NCBI GenBank assembly: GCA_016200045.1
Contig: JACQFN010000025.1
Location: 1-37,516 of the forward strand
Direction: 5' to 3'
Length of the DNA: 37,516 nucleotides
Source: Nitrososphaerota archaeon
GTDB taxonomy: Archaea > Thermoproteota > Nitrososphaeria > Nitrososphaerales > Gagatemarchaeaceae
Below the pieces are notes generated by a model that searched no databases, was not told where the DNA came from, and saw only the letters and a program-made list of their open reading frames with translations. The position numbers and the translations under genes were made by a program. Every line of letters begins with the position of its first letter. Within the stretch, counting starts at the first letter, position 1. Shown one piece after another: positions 7,198 to 16,434 of the stretch.

Positions 7198-10100
7198 ATG
7201 CGTCTTGAAAAGAGCGCCTTCGTCATCTTCCTGCTGGTCGTTTCCACTTTTCTTCTCGCTTCGCCTTCAACCGGAGGGGGCAGTCAATCGGCACCAGCCC
7301 AACCCAACAAGCGCCTCTGGCTCACCAACACGACCTACTCGAGCGCCTTCATGGTCCCGGGACCTTATCTGGGGAACGCCGGGTACCTTGAAGCACCGCC
7401 CAAGTCTTCGGGGACGACTGTCGCCTGGGAGGGCACGCCGATCTCTCAGAACGGCTATTACGGCAGCACGGTGTTCAGCTTTGCCAAGCTCGACCCGACC
7501 ACCGGCTCCCCCAAAGCCAAGAACATCACCGCGACCCCTGGCTATGAGAACGGCCTCCTCGCGCAGGAGCTGCGGGACTTCTACCAGAACCCGATATTCG
7601 ATGGAGGGTACGTGATCACCGGCCAGACAAGCGCCAGCAACTCGTCGCAGCTTTCACTGTACGCATACAACACCGCCGACGGCACCTCAAGGAGGGCGTC
7701 CCTGGACCGTCTGGGCCGCGCGGAGTTCGGCGGGGTCGAATACGAAACCCCTCTCTCGAGCTCGGGAGGGCAGGTCCTCGGCATCTTCAACAAGGTCGGC
7801 CTCAACCCCACCTACGAGTACGACTCGAATTACAACCTCGTCCCGCAGAGCGTAGATGTCGACTACATCGGGGTCCTTTCCGGCAACACGTTCCAGCAGG
7901 TCTCGCCCGACGACCACTCCGTGATGTCCACCGGCTGCTCATATTACAGCAACGGGCAGCCGCACCCGTATTCGGTCCTCTTCGACCCCACCGTCCCGGA
8001 CTCGGTCGTCGCGGGCGGGAACGGGAGGTACGCCTACGGCCAGGGCGCCTTTTCGCTCGACAGGCTGGGGTCGGGGGACTGCCAGCCGGTCACCTACGGG
8101 ACATCGTACAAGGTGTACCTGAACGACGGGACGGTGGTGCAGGCGTTCAATCCGGCCACGACGAACGAATCGAAGGGATACATGACCTGCATGGACGTGG
8201 GCCCCTGCTTCTCCGGCTTCATAGGGTTCTGGAACAACCTTCTGCTCTATCAGACATGTTACTCGATCGCGTGCTCCACCGGAGGCCCCTTCAACTACAC
8301 GATCTACGACCTGAGGTCCCATTCCGGGACCGCCGTCAACGTCCCCATCGCTCCGGAGTGGATGCAGACCGACGGGAGCGACATGGCATGGACCGGGACC
8401 GACGGGCTGATCTACCTGTATCACCAGTCGACGGGCGTAAGGCGGCTGACGTCCACACCCTTCCCCACCGACCTGGAGTTCTACGCGACGGGCGTAAGAC
8501 TCAGCAACGGGTGGGTCTCTTGGCTGAACTCCACCGGCTTCCTGAACTTCTACGAAATCAGTTCTGGCAAGCTGTCCTTCATCAGTGCGGCGCCTGACGC
8601 GGACCCGAGTTCCTTCGTCTCCTCGAAGGGATTCGTTGAGCCCATGCTCGACTTCGGGAACGCGAGGGAGGCCTGGGTAGTCAACGAGGATGACGGGCAG
8701 GTCCTCTATGTATACAGCCTGAACTCTGCGGCCGGGGTCCAGGCCAAGGTGAGTGTGGACCTGGGTTGGAGCACCATCGTCAACGACCTCGTGGTGTCCG
8801 GAAACTGGATCTACCTGCAGGCAGTCCCCGAAGGGGGGACCGTCAACCAAATCTTCGCCGTCCAACCGCCGGGACTAACCCCAGTGATCCTGATCCCAGG
8901 AATAGCGGCGACGCAGCTGACCTCGGGAAAGAACCAGGTCTGGCTCGGCGCGAAGATACCCTCGTACGCGACCGGCACTTCCAGCGTTGCCAAGGTCGCC
9001 CTCTGCGGATTCAGTTGCGGTGACAGGTACGACCTTCTGCAGAACTCCGTCGGCTCCTCCACTGTGCCGATAGGGGTCGGGAGGATCCTCGACTTCAACC
9101 TACTCAAGGTCCTGTCCGAGACGAACGCCTACGGAGCCCTCGAAGAGAGCCTCGAGAGTCTCGGATACGTCAACGGCAGCACCCTGTTCCTATTCGGATA
9201 TGACTGGAGGCTCGACAACGCCCTTCACTTCCCGGAGCTGGACTCCCTGATATCCAGAGTCCAGGACACCACCGGCTCCCACCAGGTCATCCTGGTGGCT
9301 CACAGCATGGGTGGGGTGATCTCCAGAGGCTATCTTCTCTCCAGCCAGGAACGGGCCCTGAAGGTCCAGGCGCTCATCACAATTGACACCCCTTACTGGG
9401 GGGCGCCGAAAGCCTACTACGCTCTGGTCGACGGGTACGGCTTCGGCAACCCGACCGCCGACCAGGTAACCATGAAGGTAATCGCCCAGAATGCGACCGC
9501 GGCGTACGAACTCACCCCCAGAATTCCCTTCGTGCTGAACCTCACAGCATTCAAGGCCGTCTACCCGTACAACGACCCCTACAAGATAACTTCAGTCTTC
9601 GACATTTGCACATACACCCCCTCCGCGTGCGTCAGCGTCACCAGCTCGCTCTCCGACATCTCCTACAAGGGCTTCGAGGTCACATACTCTTCGGGCACGC
9701 CTGGAACCATACTGCTTGCCCAGGGCCATAATCCGGAAAGGCAGGGGGCTGCGATAGTCTCGATCATCCCGAGCTGGAAGGTGACCTGGAGTCCCAACCG
9801 AAACATCCTCAACACCGCGCTGGCCTACAGCCGCGGATGGGGCAACTTCACCAGTCCAGCGTCTCATCAGGTGCCCACTTACGCTCTAATCGGTGACGGG
9901 TACCAGACGCTCGACGGCTATGTGATGCAGCCCGCTACAGCTGCCCAGATCAGTGCAGGCCAGTACGTAGTGTTCAAGGGGTCCAAGGTAGTCATGGTGC
10001 CCCACTTCTCGGATGGAGACGGAACCGTCCCGCTGAGGAGCGAGGAGCTAAACGCGGAGGGCGTCCACCCCCTCTACTTCAGGTACAGCGGCGGGGACCA

Positions 10101-10878
10101 GACCGCCCACGTGCCCATGGCATTCAACCCGCAGGCGCTCGCCGTAATCACCGGAATCTTCAACGGCGTCGCTCCGTCGAAGCTCTGCCAGAACGGAAAG
10201 CTGTGCACCTCGAACTATACGCCGGGGTCTCTTGGCCAGACGTCGGACAAGGAGTACCTGAAGACTGACTTCACCCTTCATTCGAACGCCGAGCTACTGG
10301 TGGAAGGGGAGAACGGGACGAAGCTCGGCTTAGGCGCGTTTGGAGGGGTTGAGGAGAGCATCCCCACCGGGACCTTCCTGGACGTTGCCGGAATCCAGTA
10401 TGCCTCGATCAGGAACTTCAGCGCTCCGCTCAACGTAATTGTCAACGGCACCGGGGAGGGAGAATTCACCCTTGACGTAAGGTTCTCGGGGATGAAGAAC
10501 CTCACCTTCTCCTACAACCGGGTAGCGGTAATCAATGGCACGGTCACGAGGCTGGCTCTGAGCCCATCGTCTCTCGCCCAGGCGCCTCCTCCGCTGGAGG
10601 TGACCTCGGCCGGAGTCACCATGGTGATCCAGCCCAACAACACTGCCCCAGTTTCCGAGGTACAGAGCACGACAGACACCAGCAAACAAGGCGGCGGAGG
10701 GATTCCCGAGTTTCCCTTGCAGCCGCTCGCCGTAAGCGTCTTCACGGCTCTGACTGTGGCGACCTATCTTCTCACTCGGCGAAATCAGAGGGGAGTTCAG
10801 GTTCTTGATTCAGGACCGGCAGGAGCCCGAATCCAACCTTATCTGACAATCAACCGAGAAACCGGACAAGACCGCTAG
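7198..10878 (+). CDS. Exported LCAT-type lipase/acyltransferase with propeller-like N-domain and PEF-CTERM-like anchor
   Basis: A 1226-residue protein. Order of parts: signal peptide (about 7-22, FVIFLLVVSTFLLAS); about 530 residues of repeated beta-rich sequence (Trp/Tyr/Gly, TolB- or propeller-like); then an alpha/beta-hydrolase domain. In the hydrolase, VILIPGIAATQL provides the oxyanion-hole strand, AHSMGG the nucleophile Ser about 703, DGDGTVP the Asp about 941, and AHVP the His about 971. This is the Ser-Asp-His layout of lecithin:cholesterol acyltransferase/PGAP1-like esterases. A beta-rich domain follows, then IPEFP at about 1169, a hydrophobic helix and Arg-rich end, resembling PEF-CTERM sorting tails handled by archaeosortases. 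It probably acts on lipids or esters outside the cell. Transcribed alone. Confidence 0.8.
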   Translation: MRLEKSAFVIFLLVVSTFLLASPSTGGGSQSAPAQPNKRLWLTNTTYSSAFMVPGPYLGNAGYLEAPPKSSGTTVAWEGTPISQNGYYGSTVFSFAKLDPTTGSPKAKNITATPGYENGLLAQELRDFYQNPIFDGGYVITGQTSASNSSQLSLYAYNTADGTSRRASLDRLGRAEFGGVEYETPLSSSGGQVLGIFNKVGLNPTYEYDSNYNLVPQSVDVDYIGVLSGNTFQQVSPDDHSVMSTGCSYYSNGQPHPYSVLFDPTVPDSVVAGGNGRYAYGQGAFSLDRLGSGDCQPVTYGTSYKVYLNDGTVVQAFNPATTNESKGYMTCMDVGPCFSGFIGFWNNLLLYQTCYSIACSTGGPFNYTIYDLRSHSGTAVNVPIAPEWMQTDGSDMAWTGTDGLIYLYHQSTGVRRLTSTPFPTDLEFYATGVRLSNGWVSWLNSTGFLNFYEISSGKLSFISAAPDADPSSFVSSKGFVEPMLDFGNAREAWVVNEDDGQVLYVYSLNSAAGVQAKVSVDLGWSTIVNDLVVSGNWIYLQAVPEGGTVNQIFAVQPPGLTPVILIPGIAATQLTSGKNQVWLGAKIPSYATGTSSVAKVALCGFSCGDRYDLLQNSVGSSTVPIGVGRILDFNLLKVLSETNAYGALEESLESLGYVNGSTLFLFGYDWRLDNALHFPELDSLISRVQDTTGSHQVILVAHSMGGVISRGYLLSSQERALKVQALITIDTPYWGAPKAYYALVDGYGFGNPTADQVTMKVIAQNATAAYELTPRIPFVLNLTAFKAVYPYNDPYKITSVFDICTYTPSACVSVTSSLSDISYKGFEVTYSSGTPGTILLAQGHNPERQGAAIVSIIPSWKVTWSPNRNILNTALAYSRGWGNFTSPASHQVPTYALIGDGYQTLDGYVMQPATAAQISAGQYVVFKGSKVVMVPHFSDGDGTVPLRSEELNAEGVHPLYFRYSGGDQTAHVPMAFNPQALAVITGIFNGVAPSKLCQNGKLCTSNYTPGSLGQTSDKEYLKTDFTLHSNAELLVEGENGTKLGLGAFGGVEESIPTGTFLDVAGIQYASIRNFSAPLNVIVNGTGEGEFTLDVRFSGMKNLTFSYNRVAVINGTVTRLALSPSSLAQAPPPLEVTSAGVTMVIQPNNTAPVSEVQSTTDTSKQGGGGIPEFPLQPLAVSVFTALTVATYLLTRRNQRGVQVLDSGPAGARIQPYLTINRETGQDR

Positions 10879-10960
10879 CGCAGCTGCAATCGGGGCACTG
10901 ACGGATCTCAATCCTTAATCCTCGTCCACGCCGTTTGACATTTAGTGAAAAGGCGGTCGA

Positions 10961-12898
10961 CTAGGCCGAAGTCTGCGTCTTCGGCATCCGCTCTTCCAGC
11001 CTCTTCCACCTAGGATCAGACCGGTACCTCTCGAACCAGAGGTCGCTCCTCATCATCAGAATCCCCGTGTCCTTCTCCTTCAGGGCCTGGTCGAAGTGAG
11101 CGAATGCTTCGTCGAAGTGCCCCATCGAAATCTCCACGAGTCCCAGCAGGCTTGGGGAGAGGTGTTCTGAGGTCGCCCTCTCTTTGGCGTGGTCGAGGGT
11201 CCTCTGAGCTTCATCGAACCTCCCCACCTCCGCATAGACGGCCGCAAGATTGAGCTCGGAGTTCGTCGACCCGTCGGTTTCGAACGCCATCTTGGCCTCC
11301 CTGACGGCATCCTCCTTATCCCCAAGAAAGACGTGGACTCCGCTCTTCCAGAGCCGCAGGGTCGAAAAGTCGGGATACAGTTCAGTCAGCTTCTGAAGCC
11401 GCCGCTTTGCTTCAGCACCGTCGTTGAGCAGGTAGAAACTGATGGCATATCCCATTCCGATGACGCGGGAGTACGGGTCGATCTCCAGGGCGCGCTCCTC
11501 CACTTCTCGCGCCTCCCTCACCCGTCCGTTGTAGCCGAGCAGCAGGAAATACCAGTGATACGCTGGGGCGTAGTTCGGCCTGAGCTCTATCGCCCGTTTC
11601 AGCTCCCTCTCCGCAGCGGAGAAGTCCCACGCAGTCGACAGGGTCAGGGCCAGGGAGGCATGGGCCTCCGCAAGCGAATCGTCTATCTCGAGGGCTTTGA
11701 GCGCGTTCTTCATGGCCTGCGGCGCGGCTTCTTCCGGGTTCATCCACGTGTAGTCAGCAAGGATGTTGTAGCAGTCAGCCAAGCCCGAATAGGCGAGTGC
11801 GAAGTCGGGGTCGAGGTCGACCGCGCTCCGGAAGTACCTCAGGGCCTTGTTGACGTTGTCCTTCGTCCTTTCGTCAAGATAGAATCTCCCCTTCAGGTAC
11901 AAGGTATGGGCCTCAGGATTCGAGGTCTGCTTCTTTTCTATCAGCGCCTTCTCCTGAGAGGTGAGCCTCACCTTCAGCGCCTCGGCCACCGTGTTCGAAA
12001 TTTCACTCTGGATGGCGAAGACATCCTTCAGCTCCCTTTCGTAGCTCTCCGCCCAAAGATGCTCGCTCGTGTGAGAGTCGATTAACTGTATGGTGACGCG
12101 GATCCTGTTCCCCGCCTTCCTGACGCTCCCTTCGAGGACGGTCCCCACTTCAAGTTCCCTCGCGACCTCGCTGATCTTCTTCTGGCCCCCCTTGTACCCC
12201 ATGACCGACGTCCTCGCTATCACCTTGAGCCCTCCGAGCCTCGACATCGTCGCGATAAGCTCCTCCGTCATCCCGTCGGCGAAGTATTCGTCGTTGGGGT
12301 CGGGGCTGATGTTCGAAAACGGCAGGACGGCTATCCTCCGCTTGTCATGCTGCGCGCCTGCCATCTCCGCGCTCTGCCAGGGGAGGCTCACCTTGAACAC
12401 TTCGACCGGCTCGCCCACGTTCTTGAGCTCCTTCTTTCCGAGACTCACCAGGGGGAATTCGAACTTGTTCCTGATCTGGTCGTACACCTGTTCGCTGACG
12501 CATATCCCGCCCGGCTCGGCGAGCGGCTCGATCCTGGAGGCGACGTTGACTGCGTCCCCATATACGTCGTTCTGACTGTGAATTACGTCTCCAAGGTGGA
12601 CCCCGACACGGATTATCGTCCGCATCTCTTCGGGGTTGGACCCGTTCAGCTCATGCATCGACTGCTGTATCTCGTAGGCGCATCTCACAGCCTCCAGCGC
12701 GCTGGCGAACTCGACCAGGAATGCGTCTCCGATCGTCTTGACCTCCATGCCGCCGTGCCTCCCGAACAGTGGTCTCACTGTCCTCCTGTGCCGCTCGAGA
12801 AGTCGCATTGCGAGGGCCTCATTCCTCTGGGAGAGGGAGGTGTATCCCACGATATCGGTGAACATTATGGCGGCCAGCCTTCGCTCCTCTCGTGACAA
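10961..12898 (-). CDS. Class III adenylate/guanylate cyclase with TolB-like and TPR domains
   Basis: A 645-residue soluble protein. The N-terminal ~175 residues are a class III cyclase homology domain: MFTDIVGYTSLS carries the first metal-binding Asp, KTIGDAFLVEF the substrate region, and YGDAVNVASRIEPLA the Asn/Arg transition-state motif. Residues about 188-310 are a TolB/FlgO-like domain (RIAVLPFSNISPDPNDEYF). From about 330 to the end there are many TPR-type repeats (ALRYFRSAVDLDPDFALAYS, AEAHASLALTL). This architecture is widespread in soil bacteria and occurs in some archaea, so transfer is possible. It likely makes a cyclic nucleotide in response to protein contacts through the TPRs. 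A box TATTAAA (12929-12935) 31-37 bases upstream suggests leaderless transcription. Confidence 0.85.
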   Translation of the reverse strand: MSREERRLAAIMFTDIVGYTSLSQRNEALAMRLLERHRRTVRPLFGRHGGMEVKTIGDAFLVEFASALEAVRCAYEIQQSMHELNGSNPEEMRTIIRVGVHLGDVIHSQNDVYGDAVNVASRIEPLAEPGGICVSEQVYDQIRNKFEFPLVSLGKKELKNVGEPVEVFKVSLPWQSAEMAGAQHDKRRIAVLPFSNISPDPNDEYFADGMTEELIATMSRLGGLKVIARTSVMGYKGGQKKISEVARELEVGTVLEGSVRKAGNRIRVTIQLIDSHTSEHLWAESYERELKDVFAIQSEISNTVAEALKVRLTSQEKALIEKKQTSNPEAHTLYLKGRFYLDERTKDNVNKALRYFRSAVDLDPDFALAYSGLADCYNILADYTWMNPEEAAPQAMKNALKALEIDDSLAEAHASLALTLSTAWDFSAAERELKRAIELRPNYAPAYHWYFLLLGYNGRVREAREVEERALEIDPYSRVIGMGYAISFYLLNDGAEAKRRLQKLTELYPDFSTLRLWKSGVHVFLGDKEDAVREAKMAFETDGSTNSELNLAAVYAEVGRFDEAQRTLDHAKERATSEHLSPSLLGLVEISMGHFDEAFAHFDQALKEKDTGILMMRSDLWFERYRSDPRWKRLEERMPKTQTSA

Positions 12899-13133
12899 AC
12901 GAAACGAGCCAATTCCTCGACCTGTCGGTATTAAATCCGTTCTCGGCCCGAATTGGCATCGAATCAGCTTCTCGGCAGATGAAATGGCCGCCCAGCCTGG
13001 GCCTGAGACGAGGATTGTCGGTCTAGGTATGAGAACCCTCCAACTAGGACCTCCGCTTTCGTGAGTGGCTGTATCGGCTATGCTTCATCGCGCTCCACAA
13101 GATTCTTCTTGGGGCGGCGTTCCGTAAACACAG

Positions 13134-13676
13134 ATGAAGCCCGAGGACATCGATACCTGGAAGCGGGCGCTGACCAGGTCCAGAGAGCAGAAGGATGAAT
13201 TCTACAAGGCGGACCACGACTCCCCGATACCCTCCACCGAACGGGCCTCCTTCATCGGTCTGAAGTATTTCGAGCCCGACCCGGGCTTCGTTTTCGAGGT
13301 CAGGCTCCAGAGGCCCCAAACCACTGAAAGCGTGATCATGGCCACCAGCAAGGGCACCCGCCAGCTCTTCAACAAGGTCGGCTACTTCGAATTCACGGTC
13401 GCCGGCCAGCCCGCCCGCGTCCAGGCCTACCAGTCCGCGGAGAGGGACGACCCGCACCTCTTCGTCCCGTTCAGGGACGCCACGTCGGGGAAGGAAACCT
13501 ACGGCGCCGCCCGCTACATCGACCTCAACGTCGAGCACGACGACGAATACCTGCTCGACTTCAACAACGCCTACAACCCGTACTGCGCATACAGCGACGA
13601 CTACGTCTGTCCTCTCCCGCCGCACGAGAACTGGCTCTCCGTCCCCATCCGGGCGGGCGAAACGAATTTCCACTGA
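13134..13676 (+). CDS. DUF1684 family protein
   Basis: A 180-residue soluble protein that matches DUF1684 through its length. Marks are an N-terminal W-x6-R segment, SPIPSTERASFIGLKYF, GAARYIDLNV, and the strongly conserved DFNNAYNPYCAYSDDYVCP-LPPHEN end followed by VPIRAGE. The biochemical role of the family is not established. The two cysteines near the C-terminus (NPYCAY and YVCPLPP) are the family's conserved pair. Transcribed alone, convergent with coaBC. Confidence 0.85.
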   Translation: MKPEDIDTWKRALTRSREQKDEFYKADHDSPIPSTERASFIGLKYFEPDPGFVFEVRLQRPQTTESVIMATSKGTRQLFNKVGYFEFTVAGQPARVQAYQSAERDDPHLFVPFRDATSGKETYGAARYIDLNVEHDDEYLLDFNNAYNPYCAYSDDYVCPLPPHENWLSVPIRAGETNFH

Positions 13677-13747
13677 CTGGGCTGTCGCTCGAAAGGAGGA
13701 GTACGTTGGAACGGCGAACTTGTTCAAACTGACTCAGCCGACAGACT

Positions 13748-15010
13748 TCATCGTCGGGCTGGTCTCGCCCACTTCAGACCCGCGGCGATCGCATCGAGAA
13801 TCGCACCGGCTATCCTCTCCTTGGGGCGTTCGCTCAGCTCCACCGCCTTCCTTCCCAGAATCACCACGCTGCTAGTATCTTTCCCGATGGTCCTGCCTCC
13901 GCCGACGTCGTTCCCTACGACCAGGTCCGCCCCCACTCTGTCCCTGAACTCCATTGTCTTCGCCACCAGCTCTTTCTTCGAGCCTGTAGTCTCGGCTTTG
14001 AACGCCGCGATGTAGACCTTGGGCCACCTCTTCCTGACTTCCATGATTATCTTAGGCGTCGGCTTGAGCACGAGCGTTATCTCCCCTTCCCTGGTAGGCA
14101 GTTTTCTCTGCCTCCTAGATAGTGGAGCGAAATCCGCGGGGGCTGCGGCAGAAACAAAGACGTCATAGCGGCCGGAACCCAATTCTTCCACCACCGCGTT
14201 CCTCATCTCCTCGGTGGTCCTGACATGCGTGGACCTTATCTGGTCGGGAGGGAAGCGGTCCCCGCCGAATATGTAACAGACCTCGGCCCCCCTCCTCCAG
14301 GCCTCGTTAGCGAGCGACAGTCCCATCTTGCCCGAGCTGAGATTCGTCAGGACCCTTACCGGGTCGATGAACTCCACGGTGGGACCCCCCGTGACCAGCA
14401 CCCTCTTCCCTTTCAGGTCCTGGGGCGTGAACTTTCGGATGACCGAACGCACTATCTCGTCGACGCTCGACATCTTCGCCTTCCCTTCTTCATATCTCGG
14501 CCCGACGATCTCGGCGCCCCTCTGCTTCAGGGTCAGGACGTTGGCTTCCACGGCCGGGTTGCGGTACATCGGTTCGTGAGCAGCCGGACAGATCACCAGC
14601 GGGATCCCTCCCCCGAGGGCCATCGACGCCACGGTCGTGACGGGCGTGTCGTCTATCCCCAGCGCCATCTTGGAGATTGTGTTGGCCGTGCAAGGTGCGA
14701 TTAGCACCAGGTCAGCCTGGCCCTTCCACTGCCCTGCGAGTCTGACGTGCTCCGTCCTTCCGGTCAGCTTCCTCACCACCGGGTTCCCCGTGGCCCATTC
14801 CAGGGTCTCCGGTCTGACGAGCTTCTCCGCGGCTTCGGACATCACGACATTCACTTCGGCGCCGTGGCGCATCAGTTCCCTGACCAGGGACGGTACTTCA
14901 ATCGAGGCGACGCTCCCAGTCACGCAGAGGACCAGTTTCTTTCCCTTGAGCTCGTCGCCCCGGGACGACTTGATGTCCTTCAGCGGGTCACTTTTCTCTG
15001 GCTTTCCCAA
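13748..15010 (-). CDS. coaBC: Phosphopantothenoylcysteine decarboxylase / phosphopantothenate-cysteine ligase
   Basis: A bifunctional enzyme of coenzyme A synthesis: it joins 4'-phosphopantothenate to cysteine and decarboxylates the product. The N-terminal flavoprotein (CoaC) domain shows LVLCVTGSVASIE, a PCTANTISKMALGI segment and CPAAHEPMYRNPAV. The C-terminal CoaB domain shows VTGGPTVEFIDPVRVLTNLSSGKMG and VVGNDVGGG. The frame is open up to TTG 15082, but a TATA-like box at 15036-15043 points to a start near TTG 15010, which also removes an N-terminal tail not expected in archaeal homologs. Divergent from the nitrilase gene. Confidence 0.92.
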   Translation of the reverse strand: MGKPEKSDPLKDIKSSRGDELKGKKLVLCVTGSVASIEVPSLVRELMRHGAEVNVVMSEAAEKLVRPETLEWATGNPVVRKLTGRTEHVRLAGQWKGQADLVLIAPCTANTISKMALGIDDTPVTTVASMALGGGIPLVICPAAHEPMYRNPAVEANVLTLKQRGAEIVGPRYEEGKAKMSSVDEIVRSVIRKFTPQDLKGKRVLVTGGPTVEFIDPVRVLTNLSSGKMGLSLANEAWRRGAEVCYIFGGDRFPPDQIRSTHVRTTEEMRNAVVEELGSGRYDVFVSAAAPADFAPLSRRQRKLPTREGEITLVLKPTPKIIMEVRKRWPKVYIAAFKAETTGSKKELVAKTMEFRDRVGADLVVGNDVGGGRTIGKDTSSVVILGRKAVELSERPKERIAGAILDAIAAGLKWARPARR

Positions 15011-15035
15011 CAACTCCTTCCCCGGAAACGTGGGT

Positions 15036-15043
15036 GATTTAGG
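15036..15043 (-). promoter_or_regulatory. TATA-like box for coaBC
   Basis: CCTAAATC on the minus strand is 26-33 bases upstream of TTG 15010, the spacing expected for a leaderless archaeal transcript. It lies downstream of the alternative start TTG 15082, which it therefore argues against. Confidence 0.4.
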
Positions 15044-15109
15044 AAATGCGTCAACGCTCCCTTCAGAAGGGACAAATAGCAACAGGGAAGGTCATCACGA
15101 AGATCCCAA

Positions 15110-15901
15110 GTGAAGGTAGCGGCCGTCCAGCTGGGCTTACATCCGAACAATCCCGAACGAGCCGTCAGCGAAGCGGAGCTTCAAGTCAGAGATGCCGCCG
15201 CCAGGGGAGCAAGGCTGATCTGCCTTCCCGAACACTGGCTGCTGTCGAAGGTCCTTACCCGCCAGGATACGATAATCAGGCGACTCTCCGGGGTGGCAAG
15301 CGAGCTCGGAGTTTTCCTGAACCTCGGCGCCAACTACGAGAGGCGTGGGAACAAGACGCGGCTCACCAGCCATACTATTTCGCCCGCCGGGGGAATCATC
15401 TCCCGTCAGGACAAGATGCACCTTTACCGAAGGGAAACAAGGGAAGCCCAGCAAGGGTCTCGCCTTGGCCTTGCCGACATCGACGGTTACAAGGTCGGGG
15501 TGTTGGTCTGCCACGACGCCGTCTTTCCGGAGACCGCCAGGACCCTCACACTGATGGGGGCGGAGCTGTTGGTGGTCCCTTCGCTGATCGTTGCGAAAGG
15601 AATGAGGCCCTGGCTGGCGTATCTGCGAGCACGCGCATTCGAAAATCGTGTCCCGATAGTTTCTCCGAACGTCTTCCACCCGCCGAAGTTCCTCGGCGGA
15701 AGCTGCATAATGGACCTAAGGTACGACCGCAGGGAGCGGATAATGCAGTTGGTCGAAAGGAAAGCCGGACCAAGGAGGACTGCTCTGGTCGAATCCTTCG
15801 AACTCGAAGCAAACAGAGCGCCCAGAAAGGAGAGGTTGTGGGAGGTGCTCCGTTCGGATGCGGTCAGGAGGCTCTATTCCGCATTCCGCTCTAAGAGGTA
15901 G
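15110..15901 (+). CDS. Carbon-nitrogen hydrolase (nitrilase superfamily)
   Basis: A 263-residue cytoplasmic amidohydrolase. The catalytic Glu-Lys-Cys triad is visible: E41 in LICLPEHW, K102 in SRQDKMHLY and C134 in GVLVCHDAVFPE. The start is GTG 15110, giving MKVAAVQLGL, the usual first beta strand. The family cleaves non-peptide C-N bonds (amides, carbamoyl groups, nitriles); the substrate is not predictable from the sequence. It is divergent from coaBC across about 100 bases, so shared regulation is possible. Confidence 0.85.
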   Translation: MKVAAVQLGLHPNNPERAVSEAELQVRDAAARGARLICLPEHWLLSKVLTRQDTIIRRLSGVASELGVFLNLGANYERRGNKTRLTSHTISPAGGIISRQDKMHLYRRETREAQQGSRLGLADIDGYKVGVLVCHDAVFPETARTLTLMGAELLVVPSLIVAKGMRPWLAYLRARAFENRVPIVSPNVFHPPKFLGGSCIMDLRYDRRERIMQLVERKAGPRRTALVESFELEANRAPRKERLWEVLRSDAVRRLYSAFRSKR

Positions 15902-15955
15902 GCGGCAGGCCCAGCGAAACGGAAGGAAAGTTGAACTTGCGTCTTGGGTCTGGTG

Positions 15956-16354
15956 CTACGCCGTTCCCATCAATTTGTAAGCAGACCGGTACAGCATTAT
16001 CCCAGCGAAGTCGAGCAGGGCGCTTGTCCCCGAGAACGAACCGTTGGCGAGCCAGGCAACTACTATGATATCGCCGAGGACCGCCAGACCAGAGATCATC
16101 ATCACCAGTTGTCGGGCTATCTTCTTGTTCGTCTTCCCCCAGAACCATAAGACAAGATAGATGAAGGCAAGGAGAATCGCTCCGGCAGAAAGTGCCGTCC
16201 CGGGTCCGTACCCGTAAGCCAGCTGGAAAATCCCTACGAAAAGGAAGAGGACAATGTTGACGACCAGCCAGAAGGTCATGTCGTCGACCTTCGGCCAAAT
16301 CTTCTCCATCGCGTCCATGGGCCCTGCCATGTTGCCGCTAGAGCGGGTTGCCAA
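15956..16354 (-). CDS. Four-helix membrane protein
   Basis: A 132-residue protein with about four hydrophobic helices, at roughly 28-45 (FWLVVNIVLFLFVGIFQL), 54-71 (ALSAGAILLAFIYLVLWF), 80-100 (ARQLVMMISGLAVLGDIIVVA) and 111-125. It starts at TTG 16354 with GAGG at ribosome-binding distance; ATG 16330 is an alternative. A TATA-like box (minus-strand TTAAATA, 16391-16397) lies 37-43 bases upstream. No family motif recognised. Confidence 0.6.
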   Translation of the reverse strand: MATRSSGNMAGPMDAMEKIWPKVDDMTFWLVVNIVLFLFVGIFQLAYGYGPGTALSAGAILLAFIYLVLWFWGKTNKKIARQLVMMISGLAVLGDIIVVAWLANGSFSGTSALLDFAGIMLYRSAYKLMGTA

Positions 16355-16434
16355 TCTGTTCTTCCTCGTTCGACCTGTCGACGACTTTCGTATTTAACGC
16401 TGACACGTGGGCACTCAGGAGCGTCGGCGCCGCG

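Noticed and set aside
7939-8865. Long minus-strand open frame (308 codons) inside the lipase gene
   Set aside because: GC-rich shadow frame: rich in Arg, Val, Asp and Gly, no motif, fully inside a well-supported gene.
13044-13727. Minus-strand open frame of 227 codons over the DUF1684 gene
   Set aside because: Val/Arg/Glu-rich shadow of a confidently recognised gene on the other strand.
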